In this document: in pieces, positions 35,612 through 43,410 of the stretch | Layout: the number at the start of each line of letters is the position of its first letter | How positions within the stretch are numbered: the stretch's first letter is position 1 | Assembly: GCF_009905435.1 (NCBI RefSeq) | Contig: NZ_JAAAMT010000027.1 | Span: 1 to 64,000, forward strand | DNA: 64,000 nt | Reading direction: 5' to 3' | Origin: Pseudomonas sp. R5(2019) | GTDB lineage: Bacteria > Pseudomonadota > Gammaproteobacteria > Pseudomonadales > Pseudomonadaceae | Notes under the pieces: model-generated | What the model saw: only the letters and a program-made list of their open reading frames with translations | What the model was told of the DNA's origin: nothing | Database searches by the model: none | Program-made: the position numbers and the translations under genes

Positions 35612-37162
35612 ATGAAAAACCCAACCACCCTGCAAGCCGACGACCAGGCCCCGGGCCTGCCCGTCGCCCGCGATATCGACTGGCCGCTGTTCCTGATCAG
35701 CGGCGGTTTCCTGGCCGCCTTCCTGATCGCGGCACTGGTGGATATCGACGCCGTGTCGGCGCTGGTCAATACCCTGTTTGCCTGGTCCACCAAAGCCTTT
35801 GGCCTCTACTGGCAGGTGCTGATGCTGGCGACCTTCGTGATCAGCCTGGGCATCGGCTTTTCCAAATGTGGCCGTGTGCGCCTGGGTGGCGTTGATCAAC
35901 GCCCAGACATCAGCACCTTCAACTGGATCGCCGTGATCATGTGCGCCTTGCTCGCCGGCGGTGGCGCCTTCTGGGCAGCCGCCGAACCGCTGATGCATTT
36001 CGCCAGCCCACCGCCGCTTTTTGCCGGCATCCAGCCGAACAGCGAAGCCGCAGCCACTGCCGCGCTTGCACAGTCGTTCGTGCATTGGGGCTTTCTGGCC
36101 TGGGCAGTGCTCGGCAGCCTGCTCGCCATCGTCTTGATGCACCTGCATTACGACAAGGGCTTGCCACTGGCGCCGCGCACCCTGCTCTACCCGCTGTTCG
36201 GCGAGCGCGCCTTGAAAGGCCCGATCGGGACGCTGGCGGACGCCGCCTCGATCATTGCGGTGGTGGCCGGTACCATCGGCCCGATCGGCTTCCTGGGGCT
36301 GCAAATCAGCAGCGCACTGCACGCGGTCTGGGGCCTGCCGAACGATATCGTCGCCCAGTCGATCACCATCATCCTGGTGACGCTGATGTACACCACCTCC
36401 TGCCTGGTCGGCCTCAAGGGCATCCGCTTCGTGAGCGAAATCAACGTCTGGCTGATGCTCGGGCTGGCGGTGTTCATGGTCGCCTTCGGCCCGACGCTGT
36501 TCATCCTTGGCGGCTTTCCTGCAGCGTTCGGCTTGCATGTCGAGCAGTTTATCCCGCTGACAATGTTCCGCGCCGACCCCAAGTGGCTGGACTGGTGGAC
36601 GGTGTTCTACTGGGGCTGGTTTATCGGCTATGCACCGATGGTGGCGCTGTACGTCGCGCGGATCTCGCGGGGCCGGACCATCCGCGAGATCATCATGACG
36701 CTGTCGATCATCGCGCCCATCGTGACCATGTTCTGGTTCACCGTGGTCGGCGGCACCGGTATCGGCCTTGAGCTGCAAACACCCGGCAGCGTCACCGCCC
36801 ATGGTAGCCAGCCCGAAGCCCTGCTGCTGGGCGTAACCCAGAACCTGCCGCTGGGTGGGCTGATCTCCGCGCTGTTCCTGTTCCTGAGCTTTATCTCGGT
36901 GGCGACCAATGGCGATGCCATGGCCTTTACCGTGGCGCTGGCGATGTCCAGCACCGACAAGCCGAAGAAATGGCTGTGCGGGTTCTGGGCCATTGGCATG
37001 GGCCTGGCCGCCGTGGTGCTGATCACCATCGGCGCCGGCGGCGTGACCGCCCTGCAATCCTTTATTGTCATCACCGCGGTGCCGGTGTCGCTGCTGATCC
37101 TGCCGGCGCTTTGGGATGCCGTGCGAATCGCCCGGCACCTGGCCCGCGAGCAAGGCGTCTGA
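35612..37162 (+). CDS. BCCT family betaine/carnitine/choline transporter
   Basis: 516 residues, about twelve membrane helices. The BCCT signature around WLDWWTVFYWGWFIGYAPMVALYVARISRGRT (about residues 327-358) contains the Trp-rich segment that forms the quaternary-amine site. Members import glycine betaine, choline, carnitine or related zwitterions with sodium or protons. The C-terminal osmosensory tail of BetP-type members is absent, so it is more likely a nutrient importer. It follows the M19 gene by 61 bp and an AACAATAAAAACAATCG AT-rich stretch with TTGGAGG before the ATG. Confidence 0.9.
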   Translation: MKNPTTLQADDQAPGLPVARDIDWPLFLISGGFLAAFLIAALVDIDAVSALVNTLFAWSTKAFGLYWQVLMLATFVISLGIGFSKCGRVRLGGVDQRPDISTFNWIAVIMCALLAGGGAFWAAAEPLMHFASPPPLFAGIQPNSEAAATAALAQSFVHWGFLAWAVLGSLLAIVLMHLHYDKGLPLAPRTLLYPLFGERALKGPIGTLADAASIIAVVAGTIGPIGFLGLQISSALHAVWGLPNDIVAQSITIILVTLMYTTSCLVGLKGIRFVSEINVWLMLGLAVFMVAFGPTLFILGGFPAAFGLHVEQFIPLTMFRADPKWLDWWTVFYWGWFIGYAPMVALYVARISRGRTIREIIMTLSIIAPIVTMFWFTVVGGTGIGLELQTPGSVTAHGSQPEALLLGVTQNLPLGGLISALFLFLSFISVATNGDAMAFTVALAMSSTDKPKKWLCGFWAIGMGLAAVVLITIGAGGVTALQSFIVITAVPVSLLILPALWDAVRIARHLAREQGV

Positions 37163-37185
37163 TCATGATGCGTTCAGGAATAACA

Positions 37186-38892
37186 ATGATGTCGAACCTT
37201 GATAGCCACGCCGTTGATGCGGCCCCGTTGCGCCCCGCCGGGCAGGTCATGGACCTTGAGCGGTTGGGCAGCCACTTCCAGAGCCCCTTGAGTTTCGTGC
37301 GCAGCAGCATGCGGCGGATGATGAACCAGCAGTGGCGGATCCAGCGCAGCTGCTTCGACCTGGATGCCGAAGGTTTTGGCACTGCCATTTACCGCATCGA
37401 CACGCCGACGGCGCATTACCACTGTGTGATTTTTTCGGCTTTCTTGCCGCCGGAAAAACGCAGTGACCGGGTGATCGCCGATCAGTGGGACGTCACCTTT
37501 GTGCTGGTCGCAGGGGATGTCGACGAGGCGCAACTGGCCGACCTGCAACGCAATGTGCCGCTGCAGGAAGCCGGCCGTTATGACGCCCGAGTGCTGGTGC
37601 TGTCGCGGGCCAACCGCAGCCTGCGCAACTTCGAGCGGTTTATCGCCGCACTGGCCGAAGGCAACCAGCCCGACCCTCGCCAGCTGGCCGAGGTCGGCTA
37701 CCTCTACCGCACCACCGCCGTCTACGGTAACGGCAAGTTCGGCATCGCCGATTTCGGCTGCCTGCAAGACAGCGCCGATTTCAGCCAGCCGTTCAGCGCG
37801 CAGATGTTCACCGTCTACCTGCTGCGCCACTTCAGCGTCGAGCAGATCGAGCACATGGCGCGAGCACGAAATCCGCAGCGCGCCGTGAGCCTGGACAAGG
37901 CGTTGCAACGCTACCTCGGCGTTGGCAACTCCACCGGCCTGGGCATGGCGCCGTTTCTGCTCAACCATCCGCAATTGGTCAATCAGTGGCTGTGGGCGCG
38001 GGAAACCGGCCTGGCCCGAGTCCTGGCGCAACCCGCTGGCCCGGCGCAGCTGCAACGTTTTCACCGGCTGCTCGAGCGGGCACGCCTGCACCTGCAGCAA
38101 ACCCTGACTGAAGACCAGCGCCAGAGCGCCCTTGACCAGCACACCCAGGCGGACCTTGAGCAACTGGGTGCCTGGCTCAATCGACAACCCGCCAGCAACG
38201 ATCTCTGGCCGCGCCTGCAGGCCTGGGCCGAGGCGAATGCCAGCCTCGGTTGCCAGGAATTGCTGGTGAGCCTGTTGTTGGAGTTGTACCCCGATCTGGT
38301 CAATCCGCTGGCTGACGATATGGGTGTGGTCGAAGGCTGGCGGCTGGATGCGCACATGCCCCTGGCCGAGCTGCGCACACTGATTGAAAGCCACTACGGC
38401 TGGGCCTTGGCCTATGACTTCAACGCTGCCGACGCCGAGCACTTTTTCTGGTATCGCTCGGCCGAGAAGGAGGAGCCGCGGCTGGGTATGCGTGCCGAAG
38501 AGCCGGGTGCCGAGAAGGAGATGCAATTGGGTATTGCGCGCAATATCCAGCGCTGCCATGCGGCGGTGCTCCACCATCAACGCCAGTATCCCTTTGATCT
38601 CACCGCGCACTTTCTGATTGCCCAGCCGGCCTTCAAAGGCACGGTGCGGCGCCTGCAAGGCATGGCTACCTGCGCCTATGGCGAAATCCGCGCCAACCTG
38701 TTGGCCCACGACATGCTGCCGATCCACCTGCTGCGCTGCAAACTGGCGTTTTTCGGGGCCGGCAAGTTCGACCCCAAATCCAGCCGCTGGGTACGTATCA
38801 CCCTGTTCCAGGGCGCGCCGCTGGTGAGCGAGATCGGCCAGCCGTTCGATGACGACTGGAACTTTGCGCTGATGCCAACGGGAGGTCTGTGA
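37186..38892 (+). CDS. Large uncharacterised protein of the BCCT operon
   Basis: 568 residues from the ATG at 37186 (AGGAA upstream; ATG at 37189 or 37165 are alternatives). No domain recognised, no signal peptide, no membrane segments. Notable segments: FVRSSMRRMMNQQWRI, YRIDTPTAHYHCVIFSAFLPPEKRSDR, VGYLYRTTAVYGNGKFG, GNSTGLGMAPFLLNHPQL and, near the end, YGEIRANLLAHDMLPIHLLRCKLAFFGAGKFDPKSS. Strongly basic and Trp/His-rich, which suggests an enzyme rather than a structural protein. It ends 1 bp before the DUF3726 start, so they probably form a complex. Confidence 0.75.
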   Translation: MMSNLDSHAVDAAPLRPAGQVMDLERLGSHFQSPLSFVRSSMRRMMNQQWRIQRSCFDLDAEGFGTAIYRIDTPTAHYHCVIFSAFLPPEKRSDRVIADQWDVTFVLVAGDVDEAQLADLQRNVPLQEAGRYDARVLVLSRANRSLRNFERFIAALAEGNQPDPRQLAEVGYLYRTTAVYGNGKFGIADFGCLQDSADFSQPFSAQMFTVYLLRHFSVEQIEHMARARNPQRAVSLDKALQRYLGVGNSTGLGMAPFLLNHPQLVNQWLWARETGLARVLAQPAGPAQLQRFHRLLERARLHLQQTLTEDQRQSALDQHTQADLEQLGAWLNRQPASNDLWPRLQAWAEANASLGCQELLVSLLLELYPDLVNPLADDMGVVEGWRLDAHMPLAELRTLIESHYGWALAYDFNAADAEHFFWYRSAEKEEPRLGMRAEEPGAEKEMQLGIARNIQRCHAAVLHHQRQYPFDLTAHFLIAQPAFKGTVRRLQGMATCAYGEIRANLLAHDMLPIHLLRCKLAFFGAGKFDPKSSRWVRITLFQGAPLVSEIGQPFDDDWNFALMPTGGL

Positions 38893-38893
38893 G

Positions 38894-39589
38894 ATGCGCG
38901 TGTCCCTCAATGAAATTCAGGTGATGTGCCGCAAGGCGTTCGAAGGCATGGGCTTTGCCGTCGGCGACTGTGAAGACGCCGCTGACATGATCGGCTGGTT
39001 GCAGGTGCAAGGCCTGGACGGTGTCGGTGCCCTCGACAAAGCGCTGAGCTACTTGCAGGCCGAAGCCCATCGACCGTTTGCCCTGTGCTATGAGGACAGC
39101 GCGTTGCTGGTGTTGGATGCCAATGGTCAGAGCGTCTTGCGCTGCGCGGCTCAGGCCGTGGAACTGAGCCTGGCCAAAGCGCTGCACAACGGCCACGCCA
39201 TCCTGCGCATCCGCCACTGCCACAACCGGCTGTTGTTACTCGGCTATCTGTGCCGGGGGGCGGAACTGGGGCTGGACATCCGTGCGCGCTGGCGTGATGC
39301 CCGGCAAACCCGGGTCGCCAGCTTCAGCGCCGGGAACACCCGGCCTGCGTTGCATATCGACGAACAGGCCGCAGATGTTCGAGGCGATGAGCAATGCATC
39401 ACCGTCGAATTCACCCGCCCAGCCTCAGTGGCATGGATCCAGGCCGCTTCGCCTCCGGCCCTTGAGCAAGGCTTCCACGTCAGCGAACAGACCTGGCAGC
39501 GGCTCAAACAGCTGGCCGATCAGGTGCTGGTCGAAAGCACAGAAGCCTCGCGCCAGCGCGGCGCTGGCGGCGGCAGCGATGCCGACTGA
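38894..39589 (+). CDS. DUF3726 family protein
   Basis: 231 residues; GGAGG at 38881 precedes the ATG. The N-terminus VSLNEIQVMCRKAFEGMGF...CEDAADMIGWLQVQGLDGVGAL is the DUF3726 pattern. It recalls the N-terminal helices of the malate/L-lactate dehydrogenase (Ldh2) family, where a similar W...G..G stretch leads to the active site, so it may be a distant relative (inference). No function established. It is coupled to the 568-residue protein gene by a 1-bp gap. Confidence 0.78.
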   Translation: MRVSLNEIQVMCRKAFEGMGFAVGDCEDAADMIGWLQVQGLDGVGALDKALSYLQAEAHRPFALCYEDSALLVLDANGQSVLRCAAQAVELSLAKALHNGHAILRIRHCHNRLLLLGYLCRGAELGLDIRARWRDARQTRVASFSAGNTRPALHIDEQAADVRGDEQCITVEFTRPASVAWIQAASPPALEQGFHVSEQTWQRLKQLADQVLVESTEASRQRGAGGGSDAD

Positions 39590-39619
39590 CACTCTCCACA
39601 TTCACCAGGAAACCCCTTA

Positions 39620-40009
39620 ATGAAATACGCCATCAAGACTGACTTGTTCGCCTCCCGCGCGCCGATGGAATGGGCCGTCGTCGGCAACGGCACGCTCTAC
39701 ACCGCGCAAATCCCCATCGACGCCAGTGGCCAGGTGGTCGAGGGCGGCATCGAAGCGCAAACCCGTCAGACGCTTGAAAACCTGCGCCATACCCTGATCT
39801 CGGCCAACAGCTCGTTGGATGCCGTGACGCAGGTGCTGATCTATGTCACCGACCGCAGCTACCTGGCGACGGTCAATGCGCTGTATGCCGAATACTTCCA
39901 GGCGCCCTTCCCCAACCGCGCGGCGATCGTGGTGGCGGGGCTGGCGCGTGAGGAAATGTTGGTGGAGTTGGTGGTGTATGCGTGCATAGACCCTGTAAAC
40001 GCGGCATAA
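39620..40009 (+). CDS. RidA family enamine/imine deaminase
   Basis: 129 residues, the full length of the RidA (YjgF) fold. The conserved Arg lies in FPNRAAIVVAGLA and the following VELVVYA replaces the usual VEIEAIA. RidA proteins hydrolyse reactive enamines or imines formed by PLP enzymes or dehydrogenases. As the last gene of the operon it would release ammonia from an imine intermediate of the pathway (inference). It is followed by a REP pair. Confidence 0.88.
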   Translation: MKYAIKTDLFASRAPMEWAVVGNGTLYTAQIPIDASGQVVEGGIEAQTRQTLENLRHTLISANSSLDAVTQVLIYVTDRSYLATVNALYAEYFQAPFPNRAAIVVAGLAREEMLVELVVYACIDPVNAA

Positions 40010-40016
40010 CCTCTAA

Positions 40017-40106
40017 TGTGGGAGCGGATTTATCCGCGAACAGGGGCAACGGGGCTCAGCCTGATACACCGCAGCGACTGAATTCGCGGATAAATCCGCT
40101 CCCACA
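40017..40106. repeat. Inverted REP pair after ridA
   Basis: TGTGGGAGCGGATTTATCCGCGAA and its reverse form TTCGCGGATAAATCCGCTCCCACA, about 42 bp apart. Same family as 4555-4643. Confidence 0.9.
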
Positions 40107-40266
40107 TCCTGAACTCCGAATTCAGATGACCCCAATGGAAAAGCCGTGGGCTAAGCCCTTGAATTTGATGGCTTAGGCTGGCCAAACGCAATTATTTTCA
40201 GCTTTTTGAAAAAATAGTTACCTATCAGCAAGTTATCGATGTAAGATGCGCCCCGCAACGCACAGT

Positions 40267-40343
40267 GGTGGGCGTAGCTCAGTTGGTAGAGCACAGGATT
40301 GTGACTCCTGTTGTCGTGGGTTCGATCCCCATCGTCCACCCCA
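40267..40343 (+). tRNA. tRNA-His (GTG)
   Basis: A cloverleaf is readable: the 7-bp acceptor stem GTGGGCG/CGTCCAC, D arm GCTC...GAGC, anticodon stem CAGGA/TCCTG with loop TTGTGAC (anticodon GTG at 40301-40303), T arm GTGGG/CCCAT with TTCGATC, and encoded CCA. The extra G at 40267 facing the discriminator C is the identity element of tRNA-His. Confidence 0.97.
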
Positions 40344-40350
40344 CTATTCG

Positions 40351-40384
40351 AAAACGCCGGTTCATTTGAACCGGCGTTTTTTTG
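40351..40384 (+). terminator. Terminator after tRNA-His
   Basis: The stem AAAACGCCGGTTC/GAACCGGCGTTTT with an ATTT loop continues into seven T. Confidence 0.95.
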
Positions 40385-40419
40385 CGTGCGCCACCGCGAT
40401 CTCCCGCCCTACAAGCAAA

Positions 40420-40756
40420 GCTGACAACCCCAATCTCACAGGCCATGGCACGTTCCAACAAATGTGGGAGCGGATTTATCCGCGAAGCGCCGCGCGGGCG
40501 GCGCTCGATCTCAAGAACAATGGAAAAACCAAGGCAAGCACCTCTCACGGCTCATGCGATCTTCTGGCAGGCCACCCTCGCCTCGCCCCATCAGTATGAA
40601 GAGGGTTGTCTGAGGACCGTATCAAGGCTTCCAAGTGCTTGCCTTGGGTTTTGCGGCGCTGCCGAAATCGAGCGCCGCCCGCGCGGCGCTTCGCGGATAA
40701 ATCCGCTCCCACATTTGTTGCAACGTGCCATGGCCTGTGAACTTGGAGTTGTCAGC
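40420..40756. repeat. 122-bp imperfect inverted repeat built around REPs
   Basis: The left arm 40420-40541 and the right arm 40635-40756 are reverse complements over about 122 bp with a modest number of mismatches, including the REP core, the GCGCCGCGCGGGCGGCGC palindrome and about 45 bp of non-REP flank on the outside (ACAGGCCATGGCACGTT). A 93-bp spacer separates them. The element is far longer than ordinary REP pairs in this window and has no ORF. Confidence 0.8.
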
Positions 40757-40837
40757 CTTGTTTGTTCGGCCTTAGATCTGTGTGGTTTCGATGTGGCTAT
40801 CGCGCAATCGCGCGATGAACACACTGCGGTGATTTCA

Positions 40838-41158
40838 TCGCGGGCAAGCCTTGCTCCCACAAAAGCTCCCCGCTCAACATCGGCGTGAATGGCGATCGGT
40901 GTGGGAGCCAAGCTCAGCTCCTACCGGCGATGAAACTCCGTAGGAGCAAGGCTTGCCTGCGATGGGCCGCGCAGCGGCCCCCCGGCGATCACTCATTCGG
41001 GCTGCTGATTCGGCATGAATGGCGATCGGCGTGGGAGCCAAGCTTGCTCGCGATGAGGCCAGTAGAATCGGCAGAAGCCTGGCTGGAATAGGCGCGACTA
41101 CTGACGACATGGCCTTGGACCTCACCGGCGTAATCGCGAGCAAGCTCAGCTCCTACCG
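40838..41158. repeat. Cluster of REP-type repeats
   Basis: At least five half-elements occur: CATCGCGGGCAAGCCTTGCTCCCAC (about 40841-40860), GTGGGAGCCAAGCTCAGCTCCTAC (40901-40923), GTAGGAGCAAGGCTTGCCTGCGATGG (from 40940), GTGGGAGCCAAGCTTGCTCGCGATG (from 41031) and the reverse form ending in CTCCTAC at 41156. The segment CGGCGTGAATGGCGATCGG of 40881-40913 repeats at 41011-41044. No gene fits in between. Confidence 0.75.
40959..41009. repeat. 51-bp exact direct repeat, copy A
   Basis: Identical over 51 bp to 41704-41754. It carries the GGGCCGCGCAGCGGCCC REP half plus the last codons and stop codon of csgG (minus strand), so it is a displaced copy of the csgG 3' end. Confidence 0.9.
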
Positions 41159-41410
41159 GCGCTGACCCACCACCCGCTGCTCGATGACATCCATCACCTT
41201 GCAACCATCGCCAATCAACAAAGCGGCCGCATCGAATACCGCCCACATATCCGAAAGCTCAGCCGTCGGAGGCATATGTTTGAGTAAATCCCGGCCCAGC
41301 GTCAGCCGGTGGTTGGCGCAGATCACAAGATCGAGCAGGTCGGCCTGGGTATCGAGGTGAAGGACAGCGGGTTCAGTGGTGGGATCGTAAAGCGGGATGT
41401 AGTTGGGCAT
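41153..41410 (-). CDS. Hypothetical small helical protein
   Basis: 85 residues from the ATG at 41410 (GAGGCTGC upstream); the frame extends to 41452 without a better start. Predicted mostly helical: VLHLDTQADLLDLVICANHRL, then a Met/Pro hinge and MWAVFDAAALLIGDGCKVM. It resembles the many short pseudomonad proteins of unknown function with an N-terminal YDPTTEPAV lead. Its TAG stop is the CTA within the CTCCTAC end of a REP, so the natural C-terminus may have been altered by the repeat. Confidence 0.6.
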   Translation of the reverse strand: MPNYIPLYDPTTEPAVLHLDTQADLLDLVICANHRLTLGRDLLKHMPPTAELSDMWAVFDAAALLIGDGCKVMDVIEQRVVGQRR

Positions 41411-41737
41411 GAATGCAGCCTCGTGCAAGAGATTAAAAACGCCATGAGTCACGCATGCGGGAAATCACCCACATACGGAAACAGACGGTGTTGTTCTTGC
41501 GCAGGCTGCTAACCCTGGTTCGCTGATTTGCAGCGACGGGGCGCAGAGTAGCGTCGAAGGATTCAAATTTCAATATGGTCATCATCTGGGGCTGCTTTGC
41601 AGCCCATCGCGGCCAGGTCCGCTCCTACACCGACTGCGTAACTCAAACTCGGCCAGGCCGCGAACTGAATGTAGGAGCGGCGGTCCGGCGTCCCGGCCTG
41701 GCCGCGATGGGCCGCGCAGCGGCCCCCCGGCGATCAC
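41411..41737. other. REP-rich gene-free stretch before csgG 3' end
   Basis: 327 bp. From about 41590 a REP array runs to 41731 (GGGGCTGCTTTGCAGCCCATCGCGGCC...GCTCCTACA, then GTAGGAGCGGCGGTCCGG...GGGCCGCGCAGCGGCCCC). The end of the array plus the csgG stop region forms copy B (41704-41754) of the 51-bp repeat. The first half may hold the promoter of the small gene at 41410. Confidence 0.65.
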
Positions 41738-41754
41738 TCATTCGGGCTGCTGAT
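41704..41754. repeat. 51-bp exact direct repeat, copy B
   Basis: The original context of copy A at 40959-41009: the inner part is the authentic 3' end of csgG with its TGA (41738-41740) and the outer part is the flanking REP. Confidence 0.9.
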
Positions 41755-42577
41755 ACTGAGTCAGGTATTTATCGACGGTCGCACTGTCCGACCCATCCGC
41801 CACCGCCCACATCCGCCGCTCGATCCCCTGGGCCAGCAGGTGCCCCACCGCCGCTTCGATCGCCGACAGCACACACAGTTGCGCCGGTTCGTTGGTGGTG
41901 TAGCCGGCTTCGGCTTCGAGCAGTTTCTTGAACTCGATGAACTTGAACACGCCAGCGCTGCGAGCCACTGAGTAGATGGTCTTGCTGGTCATGACGTTGG
42001 CCAGTACTTGCCCGCTGCGTACGTCCACCGCGCGCAGGTTGACGGTGACCTGGTCGACCCGGTATTCACGGGCGATGTCGATCCCCAGGTAGCGCGCCCC
42101 TTCCCCGCCGCTGCGTACGTTGGTGTCGTAGGCGGTGATGCCGCCTTCGAGCATCAGGTTGGCCGCCTGCAGCGGTGGCAGTTCGGCCTGGATATTGACT
42201 GGGGTATTGGGTTTTTTCTGCGAAGCACGGATGATTTTGCGTTCCGTCAGCAAATTCTGCAGACCTTCACGTTCCAGCACCATGAACCAGCCGCTGGCTG
42301 ACAAGGCGTCCATCAGCATGCTTGCCGCGCCCTGGGTGACGCTGGTGGAGAACGAGCTGGCAGGCGTTGGCTTGTATTGCCCGGTCTGATCGCGGAAGCC
42401 ATACACCACCGCCATCAGCTTGCCTCTTGGGCGCGGCATGTTCAGCAGGTCGTAATAGGTCGAGGCCCGTGGGGTGAGGGTTGGGGTTTTCGGGTCGTGT
42501 TCAGCCGGCATCGGTTCGCGCAGGCTGCAGCCTTGCAACAGGACAACCGCCATCAGGGTCAGCAGAATTCTTTTCAT
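41738..42577 (-). CDS. csgG: CsgG, outer-membrane curli secretion pore
   Basis: 279 residues. The lipobox LLQGC (Cys17) marks it as an outer-membrane lipoprotein, as CsgG is. The body matches the CsgG/HfaB family: KLMAVVYGFRDQTGQYKP, SASGWFMVLEREGLQNLLTERKIIR, LMLEGGITAYDTNVRSGG, GIDIAREYRVDQVTVNLRAVDVRSGQVL. CsgG forms a nonameric pore that exports amyloid subunits. RBS GGGAG lies 24 bp after csgF. It is the last gene of the long secretion operon that starts near 51 kb; no csgA or csgB is present in the window. Confidence 0.92.
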   Translation of the reverse strand: MKRILLTLMAVVLLQGCSLREPMPAEHDPKTPTLTPRASTYYDLLNMPRPRGKLMAVVYGFRDQTGQYKPTPASSFSTSVTQGAASMLMDALSASGWFMVLEREGLQNLLTERKIIRASQKKPNTPVNIQAELPPLQAANLMLEGGITAYDTNVRSGGEGARYLGIDIAREYRVDQVTVNLRAVDVRSGQVLANVMTSKTIYSVARSAGVFKFIEFKKLLEAEAGYTTNEPAQLCVLSAIEAAVGHLLAQGIERRMWAVADGSDSATVDKYLTQYQQPE

Positions 42578-42601
42578 GATTTTCTCCCTTTAACCTGGCG
42601 C

Positions 42602-43018
42602 TTATTGGGCCAGGCCATTGACCTGAATTTCAGAAATTTCACCGGTCACGCGGTCCGTCACCTCAATACTCAAGGCTCCGGAATCGTCGATCACGTTGAC
42701 AATGAAGGCATCCGTGGACAGGGTTCCGCCCTGGCCGTTAGAGACGTTGTCCAACAGTTGCGAGAGCAGCCGCGATTGCAATTGGGCGGTGAAGCGTTCC
42801 AGCGCCGAGGTGCCGGTGGTGGTGCGATCCTTGAGGTCCGGGTCGTCGTAATCGTTCTGGGACTGAGCGTTGTTGAGCAGCCAGGTGCCGTTGAGCGGGT
42901 TGCCGCCGAACGAAGGGTTGATCGGGGTGTAGACCAGTTCGGTAGCCAGGGCCTGGCCGCAGAGGCCGGCGCTGACCAGCAACATGGCGGCACGCAGCGA
43001 GAGGGTCTTGGTGTTCAT
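42602..43018 (-). CDS. csgF: CsgF, curli assembly factor
   Basis: 138 residues, the E. coli length. Signal peptide (cleavage near GQALA-TE); the mature N-terminus LVYTPINPSFGGNPLNGTWLLNNAQSQN is the conserved CsgF segment that docks into the CsgG pore, with a C-terminal ITDRVTGE-like domain. CsgF couples subunit export with fibre nucleation at the cell surface. Its ATG overlaps the csgE stop codon by 4 bp. Confidence 0.93.
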   Translation of the reverse strand: MNTKTLSLRAAMLLVSAGLCGQALATELVYTPINPSFGGNPLNGTWLLNNAQSQNDYDDPDLKDRTTTGTSALERFTAQLQSRLLSQLLDNVSNGQGGTLSTDAFIVNVIDDSGALSIEVTDRVTGEISEIQVNGLAQ

Positions 43019-43410
43019 AATTCGTCCTTCTCCAGATCAGTAGTGTCCTGCAGTAATGCCTCCAGCTTGCGCTGGATAATCTGCGCCTTGACCAGGTCCG
43101 CGGCTTCATATGCCACGGCCTGCAGTTCCACGGTGTTGGGCGGCAAAAACCGCCGGTACACCAGCCGTTGTTGATACTCGACCGTCACCAGGCTGCCCCA
43201 ACGGGCCGACGGCCTCTCGCGCACCACCAGGTTGAAATCCAGACGGCTGGTGGCACGCAGCCGTTCGGTGAAGCTGTAATAGAAGTCGTGGCCAATGTGG
43301 GAGATGGTGTTGTCGACGATAAAGCCCTTCATTTCGTCTTCTTCAGAGGCCTGCAGCGGGCTGCACAGCAGCGCCACGACCAGCCCGAGCACAGCTGCCA
43401 GGCGGTTCAT
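43015..43410 (-). CDS. csgE: CsgE, periplasmic curli secretion factor
   Basis: 131 residues with a signal peptide (cleavage near LQA-SE). The mature part has the CsgE pattern GFIVDNTISHIGHDFYYSFTERL, LVVRERPSARWGSLVTVEYQQRLVYRRFLPP. CsgE forms a cap ring that guides substrates to CsgG. The ATG overlaps the stop of the pseudopilin gene (ATGA, 43407-43410), which physically links curli secretion genes to the type II secretion genes. Confidence 0.93.
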   Translation of the reverse strand: MNRLAAVLGLVVALLCSPLQASEEDEMKGFIVDNTISHIGHDFYYSFTERLRATSRLDFNLVVRERPSARWGSLVTVEYQQRLVYRRFLPPNTVELQAVAYEAADLVKAQIIQRKLEALLQDTTDLEKDEL

